Below, in pieces: positions 1 through 8,106 of a stretch of 63,460 nucleotides of DNA. The position numbers and the translations under genes are program-made. Under the pieces are notes generated by a model. That model had not been told where the DNA came from, searched no databases, and saw only the letters and a list, made by a program, of their open reading frames with translations. The stretch's first letter is position 1. The number at the start of each line of letters is the position of its first letter. The stretch comes from an uncultured Bacteroidia bacterium (GTDB taxonomy: Bacteria; Bacteroidota; Bacteroidia; Bacteroidales; UBA932). The stretch lies in contig CADCJX010000013.1 in assembly GCA_902801885.1 (NCBI GenBank), forward strand, positions 1-63,460, written 5' to 3'.

Positions 1-254
1 AGTCCTACGACCTCAACGGTGACGGTACCATGGACATCAACGTCTACAACAAGGCCGACGGCAACGGCGGCAGGGCCGGTACTCCGGTCATGATCAGCAA
101 CGCCAACGGAGGCTGGACACTCGAGAACGGTGACCATGGCAGGCTGATGTACAACCTGGAACGTAAGTTCACCGAGCAGAGGTACCTCCATCCTATCCCT
201 GCAGCTGCTATCGTTCTTAACCCGAACCTTGAGCAGAACGCCGCTTGGAAGTAA
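1..254 (+). CDS. RagB/SusD family protein, C-terminal end (partial)
   Basis: The frame runs in from the window edge with its first full codon at base 3; 83 residues remain before TAA. The last stretch (RKFTEQRYLHPIPAAAI, then NPNLEQNAAWK) has the form of SusD C-termini, which end in a Pro-Ile-Pro segment followed by NPNLxQNPGW-like residues. SusD proteins are outer-membrane lipoproteins that bind glycans beside a SusC TonB receptor, so a susC gene is expected to the left, outside the window. A terminator follows directly. The call rests only on this tail. Confidence 0.75.
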   Translation, partial: SYDLNGDGTMDINVYNKADGNGGRAGTPVMISNANGGWTLENGDHGRLMYNLERKFTEQRYLHPIPAAAIVLNPNLEQNAAWK

Positions 255-276
255 TCTTCCTATTGAATATCCTTCC

Positions 277-311
277 GAGGGCTGGTCACCATGGCCGGCC
301 CTCTTTTTTTG
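277..311 (+). terminator. Rho-independent terminator of the SusD gene
   Basis: A GAGGGC/GCCCTC stem (277-282 and 298-303), with further internal GG/CC pairing, is followed by seven T. It lies 22 bases after the SusD stop codon. Confidence 0.75.
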
Positions 312-322
312 TCCGGGTCCTG

Positions 323-354
323 TTTCCGATTATTGGGAATAATTGCTATTTTTG
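323..354 (+). promoter_or_regulatory. Bacteroidota-type promoter of the GH109-like gene
   Basis: TTTC (323-326), 20 bases, then TATTTTTG (347-354), against the consensus TTTG-N19-21-TAnnTTTG. Transcription would start near 361, giving a leader of about 26 bases before the ATG at 387. Confidence 0.6.
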
Positions 355-386
355 AAAAATACGACAAACCAACACCTATCATAATC

Positions 387-1772
387 ATGAAGATCAAGCA
401 TCTGCTCATAGCATCGCTGGCCATCCTGGCTGCAGCCTGCTCGACAAACAAAACCACCGGTCCTATCAAGGTAAACGTACCTGCAAGACCGGCCGGACAG
501 GAGAATGTCATCGCTCTCACAGTCCCGGCGATGGATACGGTAAGGGTAGGATTCGTAGGACTTGGAATGAGGGGGTCAGGGGCCGTTCCGCGCTTTACCT
601 ACATCCCCGGAGTCAAGATTGTCGCTCTTTGTGACGTCCTTCCCGAAAATGTAGAAAGGTCACAGAAGACTCTGGAAGACAGGGGATTCCCGAGAGCTGC
701 CGAATATTCAGGAGACACAGAAGCCTACAAGCAGCTCTGCGAAAGGGACGACATCGACCTCGTCTACATCTGCACAGACTGGGTACACCACGTCCCCGTG
801 GCCCTCTACGCCATGGAGCATGGAAAGAACGTAGCCTGCGAAGTTCCGATGGCAGCTTCCCTGGAGGACATCTGGGCCGTCATCAACACCTCAGAAAGGA
901 CCCGAAAGCATTGCATGATGCTCGAGAACTGCTGCTACGACTTTTTCGAACTGTCATGCCTCTCAATGGCCCAGGCCGGAGTCTTCGGCGAGATCCTGCA
1001 TGCTGAGGGCTCCTATCTCCATAACCTCGATCCTTTCTGGGATGAGTATTGGAACAACTGGAGACTCGACTTCAACGAGAAGCACAAGGGTGACGTCTAT
1101 CCAACCCACGGCTTAGGCCCGGTTGCCCAGGTACTGAACATTCACAGGGGAGACCGCTTCAAGACCCTTGTAGCAATGGAAACCAAGGCTGTAAACGGCC
1201 CCCGCAACGTCGAGAGACGTCACGGACGGAAGAGCGAGAACTTCCAGAACGGAGACGAGACCACCACTCTGATCAGCACCGAGAACGGAAAGACCATCCT
1301 CATCGAGCATGATGTCATGACTCCCAGACCATATAGCAGGATGTATCAGCTCGTCGGTACAGAAGGCTATGCCGGAAAATATCCTGTCCAGCAGATCGTA
1401 CTGCGTGGTGACCAGTTCAAGGAGACTCCAAGCATCGAAGACTTCAACACCGAGAAGCACCTCACAAAGGAGCAGATCGCTGAATATCAAGAGAAATACC
1501 GCAACCCTATCCTGACACCGGAGCTTGAGGCCCTGGCCAAGGAAGTCGGAGGACACGGTGGAATGGATTTCATTATGGACTACCGCCTGGTCTATTGCCT
1601 ACGCAACGGCCTTCCTCTTGACATGGATGTCTATGACATGGCCGAATGGTGCTGTCTCGCCGAACTCGGGAAGATTTCGATCGAGAACGGCAACATGCCC
1701 GTCGAGGTTCCGGACTTCACCCGTGGCGCCTGGAACCAGCTCAAGGGCTTCTCCTACGCTTTCGCCAAGTAG
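387..1772 (+). CDS. Gfo/Idh/MocA family lipoprotein, GH109-like glycosidase
   Basis: 461 residues. I chose the ATG at 387 because it gives a lipoprotein signal (MKIKHLLIASLAILAAAC) and lies below a good promoter; an open frame from 291 would place the terminator of the previous gene in the coding region. After the signal comes a Rossmann fold with VGFVGLGMRGSG and VALCD, then GKNVACEVP, the pattern of NAD-dependent oxidoreductase-fold proteins. Family GH109 uses this fold with tightly bound NAD+ to hydrolyse glycosides such as alpha-N-acetylgalactosaminides. The length, Cys anchor and glycan-use neighbour fit GH109; the substrate cannot be read from sequence. A plain sugar dehydrogenase is the alternative. 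Confidence 0.8.
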   Translation: MKIKHLLIASLAILAAACSTNKTTGPIKVNVPARPAGQENVIALTVPAMDTVRVGFVGLGMRGSGAVPRFTYIPGVKIVALCDVLPENVERSQKTLEDRGFPRAAEYSGDTEAYKQLCERDDIDLVYICTDWVHHVPVALYAMEHGKNVACEVPMAASLEDIWAVINTSERTRKHCMMLENCCYDFFELSCLSMAQAGVFGEILHAEGSYLHNLDPFWDEYWNNWRLDFNEKHKGDVYPTHGLGPVAQVLNIHRGDRFKTLVAMETKAVNGPRNVERRHGRKSENFQNGDETTTLISTENGKTILIEHDVMTPRPYSRMYQLVGTEGYAGKYPVQQIVLRGDQFKETPSIEDFNTEKHLTKEQIAEYQEKYRNPILTPELEALAKEVGGHGGMDFIMDYRLVYCLRNGLPLDMDVYDMAEWCCLAELGKISIENGNMPVEVPDFTRGAWNQLKGFSYAFAK

Positions 1773-1782
1773 CAACAATTAA

Positions 1783-1941
1783 AAAGGAGGCTGTCGCCCC
1801 CCGAACCGCCGCTTCGCGGCCCCTCCCAATCTTCGAAGAAGGGAAGAAAACCTTAGTTTTCTTCCCTTCTTCCTCATCTTGGGCCCCTCCCTCTTAACGA
1901 GCCGAGGGTGGCAGTGGTTCATGGGGGCGACAGCCTCCTTT
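1783..1941. repeat. Long palindromic element between convergent genes (MITE- or REP-like)
   Basis: A perfect 19-base inverted repeat (AAAGGAGGCTGTCGCCCCC at 1783-1801, its complement at 1923-1941) encloses a second perfect 17-base inverted repeat (1835-1851 and 1856-1872, loop of 4). The whole 159-base unit fills the gap between the GH109-like gene and galM. It could fold as a cruciform or act as a two-way terminator. Its size and terminal repeats resemble a non-autonomous element. No flanking target duplication was identified. Confidence 0.75.
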
Positions 1942-1951
1942 GATTAGAAAG

Positions 1952-3091
1952 CTACTTCGTCGAGAAGGCGAAGCGGCAGAAGCTGTGGTAGGTCTCGCCG
2001 GGCTTGAGAAGGGCTGTAGGCCACTCAGGCTTGTTGGGTGTGTCCGGATAGTGCTGGGTCTCCAGGCAGACAGCGGTGCGGAAATTGTAAGTCACGCCGC
2101 GCTTGCCGGTGTTGGTACCATCAAGGAAGTTGCCCACATAGACCTGGACACCAGGCTCGTTGGTATATTCCTTCAGCACGATTCCGCTTTCAGGACAGTA
2201 GAGTTCAGCTGCAAGGGCAGTCTGGTCGCCCTTTGTATCAAGAACCCAGTTGTGGTCGTAACCCTTGCCGTTGTGAAGCTGGTCGTAGTCGGCATTGATG
2301 TCCTGGCCGATCTTCTTAGCAGTACGGAAATCCATGGGAGTGCCCTCGACAGGAACGATCTCGCCGGTGGTCATGAAGGTGTCGTCGACAGGGGTGAAGT
2401 TCGAAGCGTTGATGTAAAGCTCGTTGCCCTCGATGCTGTTGTTGCCGTCACCTGAGAGGTTGAAATAGGAATGGTTGGTCATGTTGATGACCGTGGTCTT
2501 GTCGGTGGTAGCCTCGTAGTTGATGTCGATGGCATTGTCCTCGGTGAGGGTGAAGGTCACGAAAGCTGTCACGTGACCAGGGAAGTTGGCCTCGCCGTCG
2601 GGAGAGTCGAACTTGAGTTTTACATGGCTGCCGTCAGACTCGACTACCTCTGCAACCTTGTACTGCCAGCCATTGGGGCCTCCGTGGAGGCAGTGGCCGT
2701 AGTTGTTCTGGGGAAGCTGGTACTCTACACCGTCGACAGTGATCTTGCCCTGGTTGATACGGTTGGCGTAACGACCGATGGTTGCACCGAAATCAGTCTT
2801 GTGGTTCTCAGGGAAATAATCCTGGACAGTGCTGAATCCGTGGACGACATCTTTGAATTCGCCGTTACGGTCAGGAACCATGATGGAGACAATGCGCCCA
2901 CCGAAATTGGTAATGCAGACCTCCATCCCGGCCTTGTTGGTCAGAGTGTAGAGAGCGGTCGTGGCACCGTCCCTCTCGGCGTTGAAGTCTTCCGGATTCA
3001 GCCCGGACTTTGTGAGCGTCGTGGCGCTCTTCTGGCCGCATCCCACTATCATGGCAGCGGCCGCGCAGATTGTAATAAGTTTCTTTGTCAT
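1952..3091 (-). CDS. galM: Aldose 1-epimerase (mutarotase), lipoprotein
   Basis: 379 residues. It begins with a lipoprotein signal (MTKKLITICAAAAMIVGC), so the enzyme is probably anchored in the envelope. The body is the GalM beta-sandwich: FGGRIVSIMVPDRNG, the GRYANRI segment, HCLHGGPNGW with the histidine pair region, NMTNHSYFNLSGDG carrying the conserved histidine, and EPGVQVYVGNFLDGT near the C-terminus. GalM interconverts alpha and beta anomers of hexoses. Secreted mutarotases are common in Bacteroidales. The gene follows the DUF1015 gene by 12 bases on the same strand, so it may be the last gene of the serC run, although its job is unrelated to serine. Confidence 0.92.
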   Translation of the reverse strand: MTKKLITICAAAAMIVGCGQKSATTLTKSGLNPEDFNAERDGATTALYTLTNKAGMEVCITNFGGRIVSIMVPDRNGEFKDVVHGFSTVQDYFPENHKTDFGATIGRYANRINQGKITVDGVEYQLPQNNYGHCLHGGPNGWQYKVAEVVESDGSHVKLKFDSPDGEANFPGHVTAFVTFTLTEDNAIDINYEATTDKTTVINMTNHSYFNLSGDGNNSIEGNELYINASNFTPVDDTFMTTGEIVPVEGTPMDFRTAKKIGQDINADYDQLHNGKGYDHNWVLDTKGDQTALAAELYCPESGIVLKEYTNEPGVQVYVGNFLDGTNTGKRGVTYNFRTAVCLETQHYPDTPNKPEWPTALLKPGETYHSFCRFAFSTK

Positions 3092-3103
3092 CGTATCTAT
3101 TTA

Positions 3104-4345
3104 TTAGTCCAGCGAATGAATAAAGAGTCCGGAACGGAGCTTAGGCTCGAACCAGGTTGTCTTGGGGGGCATGATATTGCCGGTGTCGGCAATGTCGATC
3201 AACTGCTGCATCGAAACCGGATAGAGGGCGAAGGCGACCTTCATCTCACCGGAATCTACCCTGCGTGAGAGCTCGCCCAGTCCGCGGATACCTCCGACGA
3301 AGTCGATCCTCTTGTCTGTCCTGAGGTCCTTGATGCCTAGGATAGCATCGAGGACAAGGTTGGAGAGGATGGTCACGTCAAGGACACCGATTGGATCCTT
3401 GTCGTCATATCTCCCGGGAAGGGCCTCCAGGGAATACCACATTCCGTCAAGGTACATCGAGAAGTTGTGAAGGTGGTCCGGATGATATATCTCAGCACCC
3501 ATCTCCTTGACAGTGAAATCCTTTGCAAGAGCCTCGAGGAACTGTTCCTTTGAAAGGCCATTCAGATCCTTGACCACACGGTTGTAATCCAGGATCTTGA
3601 GCTGGCTCTCAGGGAAGCAAACTGCCATGAAGAAGTTGTACTCCTCGTCTCCGGTATGGTTGGGGTTCTGCTCCCTCTTCTCGGCGCCGACACGAGCCGC
3701 AGCTGCTGTACGGTGGTGACCGTCAGCAACATAGAAAGCTTCTACGTCACCGCAGAAGAGACGGGTGATCTGGTCGATGGTCTTGTCGTCGTCGATGACC
3801 CAGAACTTGTGGCCGAAGTTGTTCTCGTCGATGAAATCATATTCGGGCTCACGGGCAACGGTCTGGGCGACTATCTTATTCAGGATGTCGTTGTCCTTGT
3901 AGGCGAAGAAGACCGGCTCTATGTTGGCGTTCTGGATGCGGACGTGGACCATACGGTCATCCTCCTTGTCCTTGCGGGTGAGCTCGTGCTTCTTGATCTT
4001 ACCGGTGGCGTAGTCATCAGTGTGGGCGCAGAGCACAAGGCCGTACTGGGTTCGACCTTCCATGGTCTGGGCATAGACATAATAGCATTCCTTGCCGTCA
4101 CGCCTGAGCCATCCCTTGGCCTGCCAGTTCTTGAAGTTCTCGACTGCCTTGTCATAGACCCTCTGGTCATGGTCCTCGAGCATGGGATCGAAATCGATCT
4201 CAGGCTTTGTGATGTGGAGGAGGGATTTCTCTCCGGCCATCTCCTTGGCCTCAGCTGAATTCAGCACGTCATACGGCGGGGCAGCCACCTCAGTGACAAT
4301 ATCTTTGGGCGGACGGATTGCCGCGAAAGGTTTTACTCGTACCAT
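3104..4345 (-). CDS. DUF1015 family protein in the serine operon
   Basis: 413 residues, the full length usual for DUF1015. The N-terminus (VRVKPFAAIRPP, then AAPPYDVL) and the central FYVADGHHRTAAAARVG segment are the family hallmarks. The DGHHR motif resembles the motif of ParB/Srx-fold proteins, some of which (SbnI, SerK) phosphorylate free serine. No function is established to my knowledge for this group. It is the third gene of a serC-serA-DUF1015 run, the gap to serA being wholly filled by a repeat. No serB-like phosphoserine phosphatase is visible nearby. A role in the phosphoserine/serine step is therefore an inference from position and fold resemblance. Confidence 0.9.
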   Translation of the reverse strand: MVRVKPFAAIRPPKDIVTEVAAPPYDVLNSAEAKEMAGEKSLLHITKPEIDFDPMLEDHDQRVYDKAVENFKNWQAKGWLRRDGKECYYVYAQTMEGRTQYGLVLCAHTDDYATGKIKKHELTRKDKEDDRMVHVRIQNANIEPVFFAYKDNDILNKIVAQTVAREPEYDFIDENNFGHKFWVIDDDKTIDQITRLFCGDVEAFYVADGHHRTAAAARVGAEKREQNPNHTGDEEYNFFMAVCFPESQLKILDYNRVVKDLNGLSKEQFLEALAKDFTVKEMGAEIYHPDHLHNFSMYLDGMWYSLEALPGRYDDKDPIGVLDVTILSNLVLDAILGIKDLRTDKRIDFVGGIRGLGELSRRVDSGEMKVAFALYPVSMQQLIDIADTGNIMPPKTTWFEPKLRSGLFIHSLD

Positions 4346-4373
4346 AGATTCTTCACTTCGTTCAGAATGACAC
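4346..4373. repeat. Half copy of the palindromic repeat found in the MBL gene
   Basis: AGATTCTTCACTTCGTTCAG and the following ATGACAC match the arm of the repeat at 25919-25977 with few changes. It fills the whole gap between the serA stop codon and the DUF1015 start codon. Confidence 0.7.
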
Positions 4374-5293
4374 TATTTGTTGACCTGGAAGCGGGTGTTG
4401 CCTGTGGCGAAGAAGTCACAGATCTGACGGGCGGCTGCAAGGCCGGCGTTCATGTTGGCCTCTGCGGTCTGTGCTCCCATCTTCTTGGGTGTAGCGAAGA
4501 CGCGGAGTCCGAACTTCTCGCGGAGAGTCTCGTAGTTATCGGGCATGACATCGGTGACGTACTTGAGGTCAGGACGCTCCTCGAGGGCTTTCTCCAGACC
4601 TTCCTCGTCAATGACCTCCTTTCGGGCGGTGTTAACCAGGATCGCTCCCTTCGGCATCTTGGTGATCAGGTCGTAACCGATGCTCTTGATGGTGGAAGGA
4701 AGGGCGGGAATATGGATGGAGACATAGTCCGAGCCTGAATAGAGTTCATCGAGATTGAAGACGGGTTTCGCGCCGCCGGCCTCAATCTGCTCAGGAGTGA
4801 GGAACGGGTCGAGAGCGAGGATTTCCATGCCGAGAGCCTTTGCCTTTGCACCGACCAGACGGCCCACATTGCCGAAAGCCTGAATTCCGAGGCGCTTGCC
4901 CTGGACTTCGCTTCCGGTGGCAGGGGTGAACTGGGTACGGGCCATGAATATCATCATGGCAACTGCCAGTTCCGCCACGGCGTTGGAGTTCTGACCGGGA
5001 GTGTTCATCACGACCACCTTGTGGGCGGTAGCGGCAGCGAGGTCGACATTGTCGAAACCTGCACCGGCACGGACGACTATCTTGAGGTTCTTGGCAGCAT
5101 CGAGCACCTCGGCTGTCACCTTGTCTGAACGGATGATGAGGGCGTCGACGTCAGCGACTGCGGCGATAAGCTCGCTTGCATCGGCATATTTCTCGAGAGT
5201 GGCAAACTCATGTCCGGCGCCGGTAACGATCTCCTTGATCCCTGCGACAGCTGCCGCGGAGAAAGGCTTCTGTGTTGCAACCAATATTTTCAT
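4373..5293 (-). CDS. serA: D-3-phosphoglycerate dehydrogenase, short form
   Basis: 306 residues, without the C-terminal ACT or ASB regulatory domains of long SerA. It would oxidise 3-phosphoglycerate to 3-phosphohydroxypyruvate with NAD+, the first step of serine synthesis. The N-terminal substrate domain has IIRSDKVTAEVLDAAKNLK and VVRAGAGFDNVD; the NAD domain has the glycine motif FGNVGRLVG; the catalytic Arg is in VNTARKEVIDEEGL. Oddly, the usual DVFPxEP and PHxGxxT segments read DVMPDNY and TPKKMGAQT, so the canonical catalytic Glu and His are not where expected. The context (6 bases after serC) makes the assignment firm despite this. Absence of ACT suggests no allosteric control by serine. 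Confidence 0.9.
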   Translation of the reverse strand: MKILVATQKPFSAAAVAGIKEIVTGAGHEFATLEKYADASELIAAVADVDALIIRSDKVTAEVLDAAKNLKIVVRAGAGFDNVDLAAATAHKVVVMNTPGQNSNAVAELAVAMMIFMARTQFTPATGSEVQGKRLGIQAFGNVGRLVGAKAKALGMEILALDPFLTPEQIEAGGAKPVFNLDELYSGSDYVSIHIPALPSTIKSIGYDLITKMPKGAILVNTARKEVIDEEGLEKALEERPDLKYVTDVMPDNYETLREKFGLRVFATPKKMGAQTAEANMNAGLAAARQICDFFATGNTRFQVNK

Positions 5294-5299
5294 ATCCAG

Positions 5300-6373
5300 T
5301 TACTTTTTAAGGGTTTCGAATTCCTTCATGCAGTCTACGAGAGCCTGGACGTCCTCGACGGTGCAGGCATTGTACAGGGAAGCCCTGAATCCACCGACAG
5401 AACGATGACCCTTGATACCGATCATGCCGCGCTCCTTGGCGAAGGCGAAGAACTCATCCTGGAGAGTCTCATAGCCGGGAGCCATGACGAAGCAGACGTT
5501 CATGATGGAACGGTCTTCCTTGGCGGCTGTTCCGACGAACAGGGAGTTGCGGTCGATCTCATTGTAGAGGAGGTTGGCCTTCTCGGTGTCGATCTTGTGG
5601 ATAGCCTCGACTCCACCGATGCCCTTGAGCCACTTCAGGGTCTCATTCATCATGAAGATGGAGAACACGGGAGGGGTGTTGAACATTGAAAGCTTGTCAA
5701 TGTGGGTGCGGTAGTCAAGCATCGTAGGGATGTACCTGGAGACCCTTCCGAGAGAATCCTTCTTGATAATGGCGAAGATTACACCGGCAGGACCGACATT
5801 CTTCTGGGCGCCACCGTAGATGAGGTCGTACTTGCTGACGTCCACTGGACGGCTCATGATATCGGAGCTCATGTCAGCGATGAGGGGAACGGGGCAGTCG
5901 ATGTCTTCCTTGATCTCGGTACCGTAGATGGTGTTGTTGGTAGTGATGTGGAAGTAGTCGATGTCGGTCGGGATCTCATAGCCCTTGGGGATATAGGAAT
6001 AGTTCTTGTCGGCTGAGCTGGCGAGGGCGTAGGCCTCTCCGATGCCCTTTGCCTCCTTGAGAGCCTTCTTGGCCCAGACACCGGTCTCGAGGTAGGCAGC
6101 CTTTTTCTCAAGGTAGTTCATTGCTACATAGAGGAACTGCAGTGAAGCACCGCCCCCGAGGAACACGACCTCATGGGTGTCAGGAATGTGGAGAAGTTCC
6201 CTCCACAGGGCACGGCACTCATCCATTGTCTCGTCCCACTCCTTGGTACGGTGGGAAATGCTGAGTACGGAAACACCTGTGCCTTTGAAGTCTTTCAAAG
6301 CCTCAATGGCATTGTCGATGGCTACCTGCGGCAGAAGGCAGGGGCCAGCATTGAAAACATGAACCTTTTTCAT
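5300..6373 (-). CDS. serC: Phosphoserine aminotransferase
   Basis: 357 residues, usual length. This fold-type I PLP enzyme converts 3-phosphohydroxypyruvate and glutamate to phosphoserine, and it can also serve pyridoxal phosphate synthesis. Visible marks are [16 protein letters not shown] at the N-terminus, [11 protein letters not shown], the PLP-phosphate region GGGASLQF, the aspartate region [20 protein letters not shown] and the PLP lysine in [12 protein letters not shown]; the C-terminal half has [19 protein letters not shown]. It is the first gene of the serC-serA-DUF1015 run, with a 108-base AT-rich gap upstream that probably carries the promoter. Confidence 0.96.
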   Translation of the reverse strand: MKKVHVFNAGPCLLPQVAIDNAIEALKDFKGTGVSVLSISHRTKEWDETMDECRALWRELLHIPDTHEVVFLGGGASLQFLYVAMNYLEKKAAYLETGVWAKKALKEAKGIGEAYALASSADKNYSYIPKGYEIPTDIDYFHITTNNTIYGTEIKEDIDCPVPLIADMSSDIMSRPVDVSKYDLIYGGAQKNVGPAGVIFAIIKKDSLGRVSRYIPTMLDYRTHIDKLSMFNTPPVFSIFMMNETLKWLKGIGGVEAIHKIDTEKANLLYNEIDRNSLFVGTAAKEDRSIMNVCFVMAPGYETLQDEFFAFAKERGMIGIKGHRSVGGFRASLYNACTVEDVQALVDCMKEFETLKK

Positions 6374-6481
6374 TTTAGATATTTTAATTTATAACTATTA
6401 GTAATTAGGATGATTCCAAATTAAAACCTTAACGGCCGTAAAGTTACTTATATTTAAAGTAATAAACTAATTTATTTCGAA

Positions 6482-7387
6482 TTATCTGAAGCCGAGCAAA
6501 TAGGAGATGATGGCCATCCTGACGTACATTCCACCTCCTGCCTGCTGGAAGTAATAAGCGTAAGGAGTGTCGTCTACGTCCGTGGCTATTTCGTTTACCC
6601 TGGGCAGGGGATGCATGATCTTCATGCCCGGCTTCACGCCATCAAGCATGGATGCGGTAAGCCGGTAGACATCCTTGACTTTGTTGTATTCATCCATGTC
6701 AGGGAATCTCTCCTGTTGGACGCGGGTCATGTAGAGGATGTCGCAGGTGTCGAGTCCGTCCTCTATCCTGTCGACCTGCCTGTAAGGGATCCCGTCATTG
6801 TCGAGCATCTCCAGGTACTTCTTCGGCATGTTCAGTTCTTCGGGGGAAGTGAAGGTGAATTTAGGGCTGAAATGCCTCAATGCTTCCACCAAAGAGTGGA
6901 CGGCACGGCCGTACTTCAGGTCTCCTACCATGTCTATCTCAAGTCCTTCCAATCTTCCCTGGGTCTTCTTGATCGAATAAAGGTCAAGGAGGGTCTGGGT
7001 CGGATGCTGGTTGGCTCCGTCACCGGCATTGATCACGGGTACCGAAGCCACGGACGCCGCGATGTCGGCGGCACCGGCCATGGGATGTCTCATCACGATC
7101 ATGTCCACATAGTTGGAAACTATCTTGATGGTGTCTTCGAGGGTCTCCCCTTTTGTCTGGCTCGTGTTACGGTTGTCAGGGAAACCTATCACCCTGGCAC
7201 CCAACCTGTTGACTGCCGCTTCAAAGGAAAGGCGGGTCCTGGTGGACGGTTCGAAGAACAAGCAGGCGACAACTTTTCCTGCAAGGAAATTCTGCTCGCG
7301 GTTGGCCTCGAACTCCTGAGCGACGTCGAGGATGTGGAGTATCTCGTCTTTCGAGAAATCCTGGATTGAAATCAGACTCTTAGGCAT
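6482..7387 (-). CDS. pyrB: Aspartate carbamoyltransferase, catalytic subunit
   Basis: 301 residues. It joins carbamoyl phosphate and aspartate to carbamoyl aspartate in pyrimidine synthesis. The carbamoyl-phosphate site STRTRLSFEAA, the HPTQTLLDLYSI segment and the C-terminal MHPLPRVNEI loop are all present. In many Bacteroidales pyrB is followed by pyrI, the regulatory subunit; here the next gene downstream is serC, after 108 bases, and no pyrI is in the window. The gene starts 15 bases after the YigZ-type gene and is probably cotranscribed with it. Confidence 0.96.
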   Translation of the reverse strand: MPKSLISIQDFSKDEILHILDVAQEFEANREQNFLAGKVVACLFFEPSTRTRLSFEAAVNRLGARVIGFPDNRNTSQTKGETLEDTIKIVSNYVDMIVMRHPMAGAADIAASVASVPVINAGDGANQHPTQTLLDLYSIKKTQGRLEGLEIDMVGDLKYGRAVHSLVEALRHFSPKFTFTSPEELNMPKKYLEMLDNDGIPYRQVDRIEDGLDTCDILYMTRVQQERFPDMDEYNKVKDVYRLTASMLDGVKPGMKIMHPLPRVNEIATDVDDTPYAYYFQQAGGGMYVRMAIISYLLGFR

Positions 7388-7402
7388 TTTGTTATGTTGT
7401 TA

Positions 7403-8023
7403 TTAAATAATTTCAGCCAAGCAACCTTCCACCCCTGAAAGCCTTTTCAGGAAATCCTCCCTGGCAGACAGCCTGGCCCAGGCCTTCAGGGTACACTCGT
7501 TTCCGAAATCCTGGTCCTTTTGGCGCAGGTCCATGTCTTTGAGGATCTTCATCACAGCATTCATCCCGGAATAGCCGAAACTGATCCTGTACCAGTTGCC
7601 GGCGATCTTTTCAACCGCTCCCGCCTTGTCGAGCGCCTCGGCCGTAGACGTCTTGTAAGCCCTGATCAAGCCCGGAATGCCCAGCTTTATACCACCGAAA
7701 TACCTTACCACCACGACCAAGGTGTCACTGAGTCCCCGTGAATCGATCTGACCGAGGATAGGCCGCCCTGCAGATGAAGAAGGTTCCCCATCGTCATTAG
7801 CCCTGAAACGGTCTCCGAGATAACCCAGTCGATAGGCGTAGCAATGGTGCCGCGCATCGTGGTATTTCTTTTTCAATTCAGCCACGATTTCCTTTATCTC
7901 CTCCTCTGTTTCAACGGGATAGGCAAATGAGAGAAAACGACTGCCGTTATCCTTGAACAGTCCCTCCGAAGGGCAGGGAATGCTCTTGTAGGAGTCACGG
8001 ATGATGTTTTCGGATGCGTTCAT
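7403..8023 (-). CDS. YigZ/IMPACT family protein
   Basis: 206 residues. The N-terminal IMPACT domain is clear: GSRFLSFAYPVETEEEI, then HHCYAYRLG, DDGEPSSSAGRPIL and VVVVRYFGGIKLGIPGLIRAYKTS. A shorter C-terminal domain of the DUF1949 type follows. Members are linked to translation or stress control through the yeast and mammalian IMPACT proteins, but the bacterial role is not settled. It opens a two-gene run with pyrB. Its start faces the pRiA4b-like gene across 83 bases that contain promoters for both directions. Confidence 0.92.
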   Translation of the reverse strand: MNASENIIRDSYKSIPCPSEGLFKDNGSRFLSFAYPVETEEEIKEIVAELKKKYHDARHHCYAYRLGYLGDRFRANDDGEPSSSAGRPILGQIDSRGLSDTLVVVVRYFGGIKLGIPGLIRAYKTSTAEALDKAGAVEKIAGNWYRISFGYSGMNAVMKILKDMDLRQKDQDFGNECTLKAWARLSAREDFLKRLSGVEGCLAEII

Positions 8024-8033
8024 TCTCAGTTTA

Positions 8034-8064
8034 CGAAATTAGCGTTTTTCACATTATTTTGCAA
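8034..8064 (-). promoter_or_regulatory. Possible promoter of the YigZ-pyrB run
   Basis: Read on the minus strand, GTTG at 8062-8065 region, about 20 bases, then TAATTTCG (8041-8034), one base off TAnnTTTG. It overlaps the rightward promoter at 8058-8089. Confidence 0.35.
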
Positions 8065-8089
8065 CGCAGCAGGATTTTTTGTACTTTTG
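8058..8089 (+). promoter_or_regulatory. Promoter of the pRiA4b-like gene and miaA
   Basis: A perfect match to the Bacteroidota pattern: TTTG (8058-8061), 20 bases, TACTTTTG (8082-8089). The predicted start near 8096 leaves a leader of about 11 bases before the ATG at 8107. Confidence 0.75.
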
Positions 8090-8106
8090 AATAACTTTTG
8101 AGTTTT

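Noticed and set aside
8098-8106. TTG start for the pRiA4b-like protein
   Set aside because: It coincides with the predicted transcription start, while the ATG at 8107 gives the normal family start MVYQFRV.
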